Shown: one piece after another, positions 37,739-46,370 of the stretch
Layout: every line of letters starts with the position of its first letter
Position numbering within the stretch: position 1 is the first letter of the stretch
Source of the DNA: Peristeroidobacter agariperforans
Lineage (GTDB): Bacteria > Pseudomonadota > Gammaproteobacteria > Steroidobacterales > Steroidobacteraceae
Assembly (NCBI RefSeq): GCF_004138335.1
Contig: NZ_RYFW01000003.1
Coordinates: 744,001 to 808,000, forward strand
DNA length: 64,000 nucleotides
Direction of reading: 5' to 3'
Translations under genes and position numbers: made by a program
Notes under the pieces: model-generated
The model's input: only the letters and a program-made list of their open reading frames with translations
What the model was told of the DNA's origin: nothing
Database searches by the model: none

Positions 37739-38296
37739 ATGCCGCGACCCCCGGCCGTCCCCGCAGACAATATCGTCGATGCAGAGGTCTGCGCGCGGGC
37801 GGGAAGAACGATTGCACGACGATTTTCCGCTGCCGAGCTGCCGCGCGTGCGCGAAGCTGGCGGCCTGGAAGGTTCGTCGATCGAGGCAGAATTCCAGTTC
37901 AGTGAGTTCGAGGGCAAGCCCGCCGTGGCCGGCGAGCTGCAGGGCACGGTCGTGCTGACCTGCCAGCGCTGCATGCGGCCGGTGGATATCGAGCTCGACG
38001 ACACCTTCCAGGTGATACTCGTCGATGCCGAGCGCAGCGACGAGCCGGGTGGCTACGAGCCGGTGGTCGTCAAAGCCTCGCGGCTCGATCTGGCCTGGTT
38101 GGCGGAAGAGCAGGCGCTGCTTGCCTTGCCGCTGGTGCCGATGCACGAGAGCGAGGACTGCGGCGCCGAGGTGGCGCCCGGAGAGATTGCATCGACAGAG
38201 GAACGTGAGGACGACGCCGAGGACGCGGATGACGCGGCCGGAGCGACCACCCATCAGCCGTTCCAGAATTTGCGGGACCTGCTGCGCAAGCAGTGA
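37739..38296 (+). CDS. yceD: DUF177 protein YceD, large-subunit rRNA accumulation factor
   Basis: This 185-residue YceD/DUF177 protein is linked in E. coli and plants to 23S rRNA accumulation. The family cysteine signature is VLTCQRCMRPVDIELDDTFQVILV, and the C-terminus ends QPFQNLRDLLRKQ, typical of DUF177. An acidic insert (TEEREDDAEDADDAAG) precedes the end. rpmF follows by 39 bp, the conserved partner. The ATG lies only about 10 bp after the predicted -10 box, so the mRNA may be leaderless. Confidence 0.92.
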   Translation: MPRPPAVPADNIVDAEVCARAGRTIARRFSAAELPRVREAGGLEGSSIEAEFQFSEFEGKPAVAGELQGTVVLTCQRCMRPVDIELDDTFQVILVDAERSDEPGGYEPVVVKASRLDLAWLAEEQALLALPLVPMHESEDCGAEVAPGEIASTEEREDDAEDADDAAGATTHQPFQNLRDLLRKQ

Positions 38297-38335
38297 GCGT
38301 CTCGATGTCGGTATTGGATAGTTTGGAGATCAGTC

Positions 38336-38530
38336 ATGCCTGTTCAGAAAAGCCGAAAGACCCCGTCCAAGCGCGGCATGCACCGCTCGCACGACGGCCT
38401 CGAGCGCCCGGCGCTGTCGGTCGATCCGACCTCCGGTGAAACCCATTCCCGTCATCGCATCTCGCCGGATGGCTTCTATCGCGGCAAGAAAGTGATCGCG
38501 ACCAAAGAAAAGTCCGATAGCGACGAATAA
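38336..38530 (+). CDS. rpmF: 50S ribosomal protein L32
   Basis: The 64-residue protein begins [20 protein letters not shown], the standard bacterial L32 start. It has no zinc cysteines, as in most gammaproteobacterial forms. The C-terminus is slightly extended with acidic residues (KEKSDSDE). The order yceD-rpmF-plsX is widely conserved and links ribosome and membrane-lipid synthesis. Confidence 0.97.
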   Translation: MPVQKSRKTPSKRGMHRSHDGLERPALSVDPTSGETHSRHRISPDGFYRGKKVIATKEKSDSDE

Positions 38531-38559
38531 CCCGCCGTCGTTAGCTCCGAGTACCGTAT

Positions 38560-39585
38560 CTGAGCAACCGGCCGGTAACCATCGCGGTGGACGCCATGGG
38601 GGGCGATCACGGCCCCTCGGTCACCGTGCCTGCGGCGCTCTCGGCTCTGCAGAAGGATGCCGACCTGCGAATCACGCTGGTCGGCCTGAAAGAACCTGTT
38701 CAGACCTTGTTGAACGGCGCGGCTGCGCCGTTGCTGTCGCGTATTCAGCTGCGCGAAGCGTCCCAGGTTGTGACCATGGACGAGAAACCGCAGGAGGCCC
38801 TGCGGAAGAAGAAAGACTCGTCCATGCGCGTCGCCATCGACCTGGTGAAATCAGGAGAGGCGGATGCTTGCGTGAGCGCCGGCAACACCGGTGCGCTCAT
38901 GGCCACGGCGCGCTTCGTTCTCAAGACCATCGAAGGGATCGACCGGCCCGCGATCATCTCGCGCATCCGTGCCCGTCACGGCCACACGCACATGCTCGAC
39001 CTCGGTGCGAACTCTCAATGCAGCGCCGAGCATTTGTTTCAATTCGCGGTGATGGGTTCGGTGGTCGCGGCCGATATGCACGGCATCGAGCGTCCGCGAA
39101 TCGGCATTCTCAATATCGGCGAAGAAGAAACCAAGGGCGATAGCGTCGTGCAGGACGCGGCCCGTTTGCTGGCCGCGAGCAAGCTGAATTACATCGGCTT
39201 CGTGGAAGGCGACGATATTTTCTCCGGCGAAGCGGACGTCGTGGTCACCGACGGGTTCACCGGCAATGTCGCGCTCAAGACCATGGAAGGGCTGGCCAAC
39301 ATGCTGGTCGGCGCGTTGAAGACCGAATACACGCGCAACCCGCTGCGCTATGTGGGTGCGCTGGCCTCGTGGCCGGTGCTGAGGTCGCTGCGCAAAGAAT
39401 TCGATCCGCGAACGTACAACGGCGCGAGCATGGTGGGTCTGACCGGTGTGGTGATCAAGAGCCACGGCAGCGCCGACACCGTGTCGTTTGCGAACGCCAT
39501 CCGCGTCGGTCTGGTCGAAGCGCGCAAGGGCGTGCCGACCCAGATCAGCAACCTGCTGAAGGAGCAGGCGTCGGCTGTGGCTTGA
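38560..39585 (+). CDS. plsX: Phosphate acyltransferase PlsX
   Basis: PlsX converts acyl-ACP to acyl-phosphate, the first step of PlsX/PlsY phospholipid synthesis. Signatures include VDAMGGDHGP, VSAGNTGALMA, LDLGANSQC and DGFTGNVALKTMEG. The usual first beta strand of PlsX (V-T-I-A-V-D) is encoded upstream of the first GTG at 38587. The only possible initiation codon between the in-frame TAG at 38542 and that GTG is CTG at 38560. I therefore give 38560 as the more complete start (341 residues), with GTG 38587 (332 residues) as the conservative one. Confidence 0.9.
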   Translation: MSNRPVTIAVDAMGGDHGPSVTVPAALSALQKDADLRITLVGLKEPVQTLLNGAAAPLLSRIQLREASQVVTMDEKPQEALRKKKDSSMRVAIDLVKSGEADACVSAGNTGALMATARFVLKTIEGIDRPAIISRIRARHGHTHMLDLGANSQCSAEHLFQFAVMGSVVAADMHGIERPRIGILNIGEEETKGDSVVQDAARLLAASKLNYIGFVEGDDIFSGEADVVVTDGFTGNVALKTMEGLANMLVGALKTEYTRNPLRYVGALASWPVLRSLRKEFDPRTYNGASMVGLTGVVIKSHGSADTVSFANAIRVGLVEARKGVPTQISNLLKEQASAVA

Positions 39586-39696
39586 AATCGCTCGCAGCCC
39601 CATAATTAAGAAGTTGACAGGTCTGTTTGACTTTGGCAGGGAAGTCGCCCAGCTCACACTCTCGACCGCGCGCAACTGCTACACTTTTTGCCCATC

Positions 39697-40656
39697 ATGA
39701 AGATCCGTTCTCTGATCCGCGCCGCGCTGCTATTGGCAGCGACCACGAACGCATTCGCAGCGACCTATACCTTGCCGGTCGGCAAGGACACCGTCATCGG
39801 CGAAGTGCAGAAGGTGGTAGCCGCGCACGAAGACACGCTGCTCGACATCGGCCGCCGCTATGGCGTGGGCTACGAGGAGATCGTGGCAGCCAATCCGGGC
39901 GTCAATGCCTGGGTGCCGGGGGCGGGCACCGAGGTGGTGATTCCGTCGCGTTACATTCTTCCTGACGGGCCCCGCGAAGGCATCGTGGTCAGCCTCTCCG
40001 AACATCGCTTGTTTTATTTTCCGCCTCACAAGGCGGACGAAGCGGCCGTGGTTCGCACTTATCCGATCAGTGTCGGACGCATGGATTGGCACACGCCGCT
40101 GGGTCTCACGCGCATCGTGAATAAGCGCGAGAAGCCGATCTGGTATCCACCGGAGTCGGTGCGCAAGGAACATGCGGCAGACGGACGTCCGCTGCCCAAA
40201 GCGGTGCCGCCGGGCCCGGATAATCCTCTGGGTGAGTACGCGATGCGTCTGGGCATTCCGGGCGGCGCGTACCTGATCCACGGCACGAATCGGCCTTCGG
40301 GCGTGGGCATGCAAGTCACCCACGGGTGCGTGCGCATGTTCCCGGAAGACATTAAAGAGCTCTATCCCATGGTGCCGGTGAATACGCCGGTACGTCTGGT
40401 CGATCAGCCATACAAGATGGGCTGGCGCGGCGATGAGCTTTTCATGGAAGTGCACACGCCGCTGGAAGGCACGGACAGCGCCGAGGCGCACAGCCTCACC
40501 AACATCACCAAGCTGCTGGTGGGCGCGACTCAGGACCGTTCCGTGGTCATCGATTGGGCGAAGGCCGAGCGCACGTTCGAAAGCGCCAGCGGTATCCCCG
40601 AGCCGGTGATGCTTCATCCCGCATCGACCGTTCAGGTCATCGACGGCGGTAACTAG
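39697..40656 (+). CDS. L,D-transpeptidase with N-terminal LysM domain
   Basis: This 319-residue periplasmic enzyme has a signal peptide (IRSLIRAALLLAATTNAFA). A LysM domain (DTLLDIGRRYGVGYEEIVAANPGV, about residues 45-90) precedes a YkuD catalytic domain with the histidine in YLIHGTNRPSGVG and the cysteine in VTHGCVRMFPEDI. It would form 3-3 peptidoglycan cross-links or attach murein lipoprotein. The next gene across the terminators encodes an Lpp-like protein, which makes the lipoprotein-attaching type attractive; that is inference. Confidence 0.93.
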   Translation: MKIRSLIRAALLLAATTNAFAATYTLPVGKDTVIGEVQKVVAAHEDTLLDIGRRYGVGYEEIVAANPGVNAWVPGAGTEVVIPSRYILPDGPREGIVVSLSEHRLFYFPPHKADEAAVVRTYPISVGRMDWHTPLGLTRIVNKREKPIWYPPESVRKEHAADGRPLPKAVPPGPDNPLGEYAMRLGIPGGAYLIHGTNRPSGVGMQVTHGCVRMFPEDIKELYPMVPVNTPVRLVDQPYKMGWRGDELFMEVHTPLEGTDSAEAHSLTNITKLLVGATQDRSVVIDWAKAERTFESASGIPEPVMLHPASTVQVIDGGN

Positions 40657-40773
40657 CACCGCTCCCACGCGCAGCGGGTCGCACTGCTAAACTGCGCACG
40701 CGGATCCCGCGGCCGAGGTCACCTAAACCACCGAGTTAGTCCAGGCCAAGGCTGTGGGGTCCGCCACATTTGC

Positions 40774-40805
40774 AAAAGGCCGTGGAGCGATCCACGGCCT
40801 TTTTT
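40774..40805 (+). terminator. Strong intrinsic terminator after the L,D-transpeptidase gene
   Basis: The stem GGCCGTGGA/TCCACGGCC has a 4-nt GCGA loop and is flanked by AAAA upstream and TTTTTT downstream. It may also work weakly in the other direction. It lies 117 bp past the transpeptidase stop. Confidence 0.85.
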
Positions 40806-40815
40806 ACGTCACAAA

Positions 40816-40844
40816 CAAAAACGCCGCGGATTGCTCCGCGGCGT
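40816..40844 (-). terminator. Intrinsic terminator of the Lpp-like gene
   Basis: A 10-bp stem ACGCCGCGGA/TCCGCGGCGT has a 4-nt loop. On the minus strand it is followed by TTTTG TTTG. It lies 24 bp past the stop of the minus-strand lipoprotein gene. Confidence 0.82.
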
Positions 40845-40868
40845 CTGTTCGGTCGAACTCGAGTCGAA

Positions 40869-41180
40869 TTACTTCGACTGCGACTTCTTGAACATGCGAT
40901 CGATCTTCTCGTTCGTAGCGTCACAGCAGGCCTGGCTGGCCTGAGCGGCCTGCAGCGCCTGGTTGGCAGCGCTCTGCGCGCTGTCAGCAGCGGAACGAGC
41001 GGACTGAGCAGCGCTGGCAGCCGAGTCAGCGGCAGCCTTGGCAGCAGCAGCGTCCTGCACGGCCTTGTCGGCAGTGGCCTTGATTTCATCAACGGCTTTC
41101 TGCGAGACGCAACCGCTGGCAGCAACGAGCGCCAACGCAGCAATACCTGCCTTCAGCGAGGTGGAGATGGTGTTCTTCAT
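40869..41180 (-). CDS. Alanine-zipper murein-lipoprotein-like protein (OprI/Lpp type)
   Basis: This 103-residue outer-membrane lipoprotein has a signal peptide ending in the lipobox LVAASGC (lipidated cysteine near residue 24). The mature protein is a long Ala-rich helix with heptad-like spacing (AAADSAASAAQSARSAADS), a trimeric alanine-zipper pattern, ending IDRMFKKSQSK with a terminal lysine suited to peptidoglycan attachment. A GGGGAAAG site precedes the ATG at 41180. Unusually there are two adjacent cysteines near the C-terminal end (QACCDATNE). Confidence 0.9.
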   Translation of the reverse strand: MKNTISTSLKAGIAALALVAASGCVSQKAVDEIKATADKAVQDAAAAKAAADSAASAAQSARSAADSAQSAANQALQAAQASQACCDATNEKIDRMFKKSQSK

Positions 41181-41457
41181 GAGTTCTTTCCCCTTCGGGT
41201 CGGATAAAAAAGGACCAGAGCGACAAATTTTCACGGCCTTCTAATACACGAGAGTAATGGCTGGTTCCCGTGCATCAGGCTATCTAGCTTCTTTTGTTGT
41301 AAAAGCTGCCAGCTTGGCCGAGCGCGGAGGATACAAGATTGGGTCAACTCGATAAAGCACATCCGTGCTTTCGTCGTGAAGACGCGACAGTTTCACCCGT
41401 CGCGCCTTGTATGCACCAAGCCGGATCGTCTGACGCAAGCCGGATCGCCTGACGAGA

Positions 41458-41871
41458 TTATCGCCAGCACCGGGTCGTCGCCGGACTCGGCGTGCGCCTG
41501 CCGGTGGAATCGATAGTGAGTGTCGAGCACTCGGTGTCCCCGGTTTGCCCGCCGGCAGCAGTCGCAGTCACCGTATATCCGGTGGCAGTCACATTCGACA
41601 CCTGGATCTGGTAGAGGCCGCGTTCGGTGGACGCGGGGATTCCCAGCTGGGTCAGATTGTTCGTGTACGCCTGCTCGTTCAGATAGAACTTCTCTTGCGC
41701 GGCCTGAACCCTCAGCAAGGTCGTCGTTCCCTCCGCTCGGTTGGCGCGAAGCACGCTGCTGCGATAGCTGCTCATGGCAATCGTGCCGAGCAGCGCCACG
41801 ATCGCCACCACCGTCAGCAGCTCGATCAGAGTTATGCCGCGTTGTGCGGACACCCAGGTTTTAGTTCGCAT
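41458..41871 (-). CDS. pilE: Type IV pilus minor pilin PilE
   Basis: This 137-residue pilin-like protein has a short leader and prepilin cleavage site (AQRG/ITLIELLTVVAIVALLG) with the Glu5-type residue. The C-terminal part is a PilE-type globular domain (EGTTTLLRVQAAQEKFYLNEQAYT) with two cysteines (DTECSTLT and TTRCWR) that may form a disulfide. The start overlaps the pilY1 stop by 11 bp, so it is the last gene of the minor-pilin operon. Minor pilins prime pilus assembly in the inner membrane. Confidence 0.9.
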   Translation of the reverse strand: MRTKTWVSAQRGITLIELLTVVAIVALLGTIAMSSYRSSVLRANRAEGTTTLLRVQAAQEKFYLNEQAYTNNLTQLGIPASTERGLYQIQVSNVTATGYTVTATAAGGQTGDTECSTLTIDSTGRRTPSPATTRCWR

Positions 41872-44800
41872 TGGTCTGGCGCCAGTAGGTCTTGATGCGG
41901 CTGTTGAAATCCCGGCAAACACTGAGCACTTCGACGCCGGACAAGCAGGTGATCTTGTCCTGCTCCGGGAACAGCACCGTGACTTCCGGGGCAATGCCCT
42001 GCTGGTCGAGCCCGTCGTAGCGGTCCTCGGCGCCCAGCGGAGGCGGCGGCGGATCGTTCGGGCCGGGATTCGGATTGGTCCCGGAGTCGCGGCGGGGCAG
42101 GGGCGAGCCGTCGAGCGCCTTGATGGCGTACACCCGGTTCGAGCCGACGGCAACGGAACACGTGTTGCTCGTCGCGCTGGCGCTCGGGGTGTACGAGGTA
42201 AAGAAGATCACGTTCTGCAGCGTGCTGGAGGAGGACAGCACCTTCTCGCCTTGATACGACGGGTAGTTGAGCTGCAGCTTCCAGCCCGGCGAGTTCGCGG
42301 CGAGCGTCGGCTTGAAGTTGGTCGTAATGTCGTCGAGCTCCGTATCGAGGACGATGTCGTAGTTGGTGTAAGCGGTCTGTTCCAGCTTCGCGAACGGCTG
42401 ATAGTCGCGGACCGAGTAGAAGCGATCCTCGTTGGTGGTCGCCAGCGGGTGGCCTCGATAGCCCGAGCCGATTGCGATGTTGATGAACGGACGACCGCCG
42501 GTTCCCTGCATCAGCGAGGAATCCGGCGAGTTGTAGAACCGTCGCGTGCTGGCGGCGTTCTGCGTGGCTGCATCCTTGGCGCCGAGCGAAGCGATGACGC
42601 CACCGGTCACGAGCTTGTCCTTGGTCTGGCCATTGAAGATATCGAAGCGCCACAGCTGCGCGGCCATGTCGCCGACATACAGTCGGTCGGCAAAGCTGTC
42701 GCCATCCAGATCCACCACGTTGATCGGCGAGGGGATCGAATGTGTCATGCGCGCGAGGTTGAGGTCGGTATCTGCTTTTCCGGCCGACCAGAGCAGCGTG
42801 CCGCGCAGGGCATCCACGATGTACACGCGATTGCCGGTAGCGTTCGTCGAGACGTACGTGCCGCCCTCTTCGATGGGGTCGTAGCCGCCGCCAAAGATCA
42901 ACACCAGCTTCTGCGAATTCTGGTCGGCTCCACTGATGTTGACGCGACTGACGGTCCCGCGCGACCAGGCCTGCGCCAGCCCCGGCAGGACCGTATCGCC
43001 TATCGCCCACAGGAAGCGCGGCGCGGTCTTTTCCGTGATGTCGAGCGCGTAGTAGCGGCTGACGGTCGGATTGCGGCCGGTGCTGAAGAACAACAGGACG
43101 CGATCGTTCTCGGAGGGAGTGACGATGCCGTCGCCATTGACGTCGTACTTCAATACTCGCAGGTCGCCGTCGATCGCGTAGTTCTTGGTAATGCTGTTCT
43201 CGTTCTGGTACAGCCCCTTGAGGCCGGGCAGCATTTCCTGGGGAATGAACGACCACAATTCATTGCCCGTCGTGGTTTCGAAGGCGTGCACGTAACCGTC
43301 GTTGGTCGCGGTGAATACCACCGCGTCGTCCTGATTTTTGGCGGCCTTCGTGCCGCCGTAGATGACTACCGCCGGCTGCGAGTGCATCGGATCGCCCATG
43401 TCGTAGCGCTGTTCGTCCGTGACCTTGTCCTTGTCCAGATCGTCTACGTCGGCGCCGCGAGCCCAATCGATCAGCGTGTCGCGCAGCGGCGCGGTCGCAT
43501 TGGTGCCGAGGGTTGCGTCCGTGATCAGATCGTTATCGATGTGCACGGCATTAGCGTCGTTCGTGAGGAGCACGCCTCCCGCCGCGGTTGGATTAGCGCC
43601 AATGTGTGTATAGACGTTGCGACTGGCCGGCGCAGGAATCTGGCGGCCAGCGCCGCCGAACCCCACTTTGGAGCCGTCCGAGTTGGTCGTCGACCAATAG
43701 TCGCTGGTGCTGTCGAGGAACATGCCTTTTTCGCCGAGTGCAGCGGTGTCGCCGCGCGCCCAGAGCGTTTTATCGTCGGCTGGATTGATCTTGTACTTCT
43801 TGATGTTGCCGGGCCAGTGAATGCCGGCCGACGGCTGGAATACCGAGATGTACAGGTCGTTCAGCGTCTGCGTGCGATTGAATGCGTTGACGGCGACGGT
43901 CGGCGCGGTCAGCGTGGCGCTGTTCTCGGAGATCGTATCGAAGATGTTGCTGAATACGGCCGTCAGGCCGCTCAGGTCGCCAGCCTTGTAGGCCTTGCCG
44001 CCGCCGCGCAGCGCGGCGTCGTTCAGATAGGTGAACGCCGGGTTGCTGTCGCCGCCGAATGCGTCGCCAAAGCCGATGTAGTAGGTCGTGACATTCTGAG
44101 TGTCACCTACGCCGGAGATCAGATCCTTATTGAACATGTATTCCGACAAGGCGCCGAGACATTGTCCGCTGCCAGCGTCGGTCGGACATCCTGTGCCTTT
44201 GACGGTGCCCGGGGAGGCGGTCAGCAGCGCTGCGATCAAGCTGTTTGCTTTGGCGTCCTGGGTCGGCTCACCGTCGGTCAGATAGACGATGTAGTTCTTT
44301 TGACAGGCTTGATTCGCCGGGCTGGCGTAGTTCGGGCTGTCGGCGGTGCCGCCGACGCGGGACGACGCCACGCTGGGCAGCTTGGTGGCCGGGGTGTCGC
44401 AATCGTCCGGGTCCGCTTCCGTACAACCTTCGGAGTTGACGCCGAAATAGACCTCTTTGCCGGCGAAGTACTGGTGCGCCTCGTAGAGCGTTTCCGATAA
44501 CGGCGTGTTGCCGTGGGGAACGAACTTGTCGATGGCTTCGATCAGTTGTGCGCGATTATCTGCGATAGGCGCTACCGGTGCGAGCACCATGCCGCCGCCG
44601 TTGATCACGTCTTTGCCGTTCCTGGTGCCGTCGTCTACGGTGTATTGGACGTTGGTGCTGTAACGCATCAGGCCGACGTTGACATTCGTCACCGCGGTGA
44701 GCAGCGAGCGCGCCGCTTGCTGCATCACCGACAGCCGCGTGCCGTAGGAAACGTAGTTTCGGAACTGGTTGTAGTAGGCGACGTAGTCGGCTGAGTAGAG

Positions 44801-45397
44801 CGTGGCCCGCGTGCCTTGGTAGTCATCCCAGTATGAGCTGCCATAGTTATTGGTGTAGGACGGCGTACCCGCCGGGCCTGTAACGCCGGCTCTGGGATAG
44901 GGCGCGCTGTCGCTCCTGCAATCGATCGGTTGCTGGCTGCCGTTGCTGATGCTTTGCCAGCTGGAGTTGGTCCCTCCGCGCCATTGCGTGAATCGATCGG
45001 TCTGGTACGAGCCGACGTTCGTCAGTGGCGTCTCCGCGTTCTGGCATTTCTGGTTCGTCGTCGGGACGTAATTGGTGGAATCACAGGTGGGCGGAGAGCG
45101 ATCACCGCTCGTGGCGTAGAACACCCTGCCGGCGATGGTGTTGCAAGCTCCGGTCGCTTCGGTCACGTACTTGCGGCTCGGGTCGAAAGGCTGTTGCGTC
45201 GAGACCGTGCTATTCATGCTTCCCGAGGTGTCGAGGATGAGCATGATGTTCGGCGCCACGACCGACTGGTTGATATATATCTCGGAGTCGTCGGCTCGCG
45301 CCGTGCCCGTCATCGCGGCGGCGGTGACGCAGCCGCAAGTCAACACACGCACCCAGCGGCGCAGGTGACTCGAAGTCCATTGGATGGAGCGGTTCAT
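41861..45397 (-). CDS. pilY1: Type IV pilus tip adhesin/assembly protein PilY1
   Basis: The 1178-residue secreted protein has a signal peptide (VLTCGCVTAAAMTGTARA). An N-terminal von Willebrand A-like region contains the metal-site DTSGSMNS (near residue 55). The C-terminal beta-propeller (from about residue 640) is the PilY1 signature region, with VVDLDGDSFADRLYVGDM, a calcium-binding-like loop, and WRFDIFNGQ. PilY1 sits at the pilus tip with the minor pilins and affects extension, adhesion and surface sensing. Gene order pilV-pilW-pilX-pilY1-pilE matches that of Pseudomonas. Confidence 0.95.
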   Translation of the reverse strand: MNRSIQWTSSHLRRWVRVLTCGCVTAAAMTGTARADDSEIYINQSVVAPNIMLILDTSGSMNSTVSTQQPFDPSRKYVTEATGACNTIAGRVFYATSGDRSPPTCDSTNYVPTTNQKCQNAETPLTNVGSYQTDRFTQWRGGTNSSWQSISNGSQQPIDCRSDSAPYPRAGVTGPAGTPSYTNNYGSSYWDDYQGTRATLYSADYVAYYNQFRNYVSYGTRLSVMQQAARSLLTAVTNVNVGLMRYSTNVQYTVDDGTRNGKDVINGGGMVLAPVAPIADNRAQLIEAIDKFVPHGNTPLSETLYEAHQYFAGKEVYFGVNSEGCTEADPDDCDTPATKLPSVASSRVGGTADSPNYASPANQACQKNYIVYLTDGEPTQDAKANSLIAALLTASPGTVKGTGCPTDAGSGQCLGALSEYMFNKDLISGVGDTQNVTTYYIGFGDAFGGDSNPAFTYLNDAALRGGGKAYKAGDLSGLTAVFSNIFDTISENSATLTAPTVAVNAFNRTQTLNDLYISVFQPSAGIHWPGNIKKYKINPADDKTLWARGDTAALGEKGMFLDSTSDYWSTTNSDGSKVGFGGAGRQIPAPASRNVYTHIGANPTAAGGVLLTNDANAVHIDNDLITDATLGTNATAPLRDTLIDWARGADVDDLDKDKVTDEQRYDMGDPMHSQPAVVIYGGTKAAKNQDDAVVFTATNDGYVHAFETTTGNELWSFIPQEMLPGLKGLYQNENSITKNYAIDGDLRVLKYDVNGDGIVTPSENDRVLLFFSTGRNPTVSRYYALDITEKTAPRFLWAIGDTVLPGLAQAWSRGTVSRVNISGADQNSQKLVLIFGGGYDPIEEGGTYVSTNATGNRVYIVDALRGTLLWSAGKADTDLNLARMTHSIPSPINVVDLDGDSFADRLYVGDMAAQLWRFDIFNGQTKDKLVTGGVIASLGAKDAATQNAASTRRFYNSPDSSLMQGTGGRPFINIAIGSGYRGHPLATTNEDRFYSVRDYQPFAKLEQTAYTNYDIVLDTELDDITTNFKPTLAANSPGWKLQLNYPSYQGEKVLSSSSTLQNVIFFTSYTPSASATSNTCSVAVGSNRVYAIKALDGSPLPRRDSGTNPNPGPNDPPPPPLGAEDRYDGLDQQGIAPEVTVLFPEQDKITCLSGVEVLSVCRDFNSRIKTYWRQTNAN

Positions 45398-45451
45398 AGG
45401 ATGTTTTTCGGCAAGCTTGGTGATGAAGAGCTGTGCTGTTCCGAACGATCG

Positions 45452-45847
45452 CTATTGCAACTTTCCGTAGACCATCAGCCGGGTGACGGTGGGCCGGTCG
45501 GCCTTATAGAACACCATCAGGAACTGCTGGCCGGTGCTGCGGATATAGGCGTTGAATTCGGCGAGCGTGACGCTGCTGCGGCCGACGAAGAACTTCGATT
45601 CCCCGCTCACCTCGAGAGAACGCAGCTTGCAGGGCTCGGCGCAGTTACGAAACGTAAGGTTGCCCGGCTGGCCCGTCGGCAGCATTACGGCCTCGGTGTA
45701 GGTCTCGATGGAGTTTTCCAGCAGTATGGTCGGCGCCGGCTTGGTGGACTGTGCTCGAGCCTGCGGTGCGACGCAGGCCGTCGCCAGCAGCACGAGAGCC
45801 GCGACGCGTGGAAGAGCGGCGATCGATCGAGTGAATGTTTGGTACAT
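45452..45847 (-). CDS. Secreted protein of unknown function within the pilus operon
   Basis: This 131-residue protein has a signal peptide (LPRVAALVLLATACVAPQARA). The mature part is small, with two close cysteines in FRNCAEPCKLRSLEV and a C-terminal stretch PTVTRLMVYGKLQ. I do not recognise the family. It lies between pilX and pilY1, where the standard operon has no gene, and on the same strand, so it is probably co-transcribed. It could be a periplasmic accessory or an unusual pilus-associated protein; this is inference from position. Confidence 0.75.
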   Translation of the reverse strand: MYQTFTRSIAALPRVAALVLLATACVAPQARAQSTKPAPTILLENSIETYTEAVMLPTGQPGNLTFRNCAEPCKLRSLEVSGESKFFVGRSSVTLAEFNAYIRSTGQQFLMVFYKADRPTVTRLMVYGKLQ

Positions 45848-45867
45848 GAGCGTGTTCCCGATGTTTG

Positions 45868-46368
45868 CTATTCGAGCTTCGTTCCCAATCCGCCGCTGCC
45901 GGCAGGGCAGTTTGCGACGGGGGAGACCGTGGCGTCGGCTGGGGCGATGACGGCGAGGGCCTGCATATTCCTCGCGCTCGCCTCGCGCTTGGCGCAGCCC
46001 TTGCTGTCGATCTCGAAGTGATAGGTGGAGTAGCTTTTCAGGCTCGAGCCGGGCAATGCCGGCTGCGGCATGCCGCAGAGCTTCACTTCGCTGACGGCGG
46101 TGAAGCAGTTGTCGGTCTGCGTCTCCGGAGCGAGGTTCGGATCGGGATTGAATTTGTTCGCGGCGAGCGAGAATTCGATGCCGCTTTCGGCCGACTGGAA
46201 CGCGTTCTGCGCGAACTGGGTGTTGCCGGCCATGATCATGTTCAGGCTGGTGGAGTTGACGCCGGAGATGGCCAGTATGGTGAGTACCAGCAGCAGCAAG
46301 AGCCCGACGACCAGTGCGGCGCCCGCCTGGCGATGAGAAGTTCGAGATCCGAAGGACGTGCGTGTCAT
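45868..46368 (-). CDS. pilX: Type IV pilus minor pilin PilX
   Basis: This 166-residue protein shows the PilX N-terminus: a cleavage site and hydrophobic helix RQAGAALVVGLLLLLVLTIL, then NMIMAGNTQFAQNAFQSAESGIEF, the conserved segment of the PilX/PilW family. Two cysteine pairs may form disulfides. It follows pilW by 2 bp and would join the tip complex with PilV, PilW, PilE and PilY1. Confidence 0.88.
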   Translation of the reverse strand: MTRTSFGSRTSHRQAGAALVVGLLLLLVLTILAISGVNSTSLNMIMAGNTQFAQNAFQSAESGIEFSLAANKFNPDPNLAPETQTDNCFTAVSEVKLCGMPQPALPGSSLKSYSTYHFEIDSKGCAKREASARNMQALAVIAPADATVSPVANCPAGSGGLGTKLE

Positions 46369-46370
46369 TG

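Noticed and set aside
39614-39685. TTGACA and TACACT as a promoter for the L,D-transpeptidase gene
   Set aside because: Spacing between the two hexamers is about 60 bp and neither has a good partner at 16-18 bp.
40700-40766. tRNA-like segment: GCGGATC pairs with GGTCCGC and is followed by CA
   Set aside because: Only about 65 nt, no T-loop TTC motif, no proper anticodon arm and no full CCA; the acceptor-like pairing looks accidental.
41774-44500. 908-codon open frame on the plus strand antisense to pilY1
   Set aside because: It lies wholly opposite pilY1 with composition expected of a complementary frame; pilY1 has VWA and propeller motifs.
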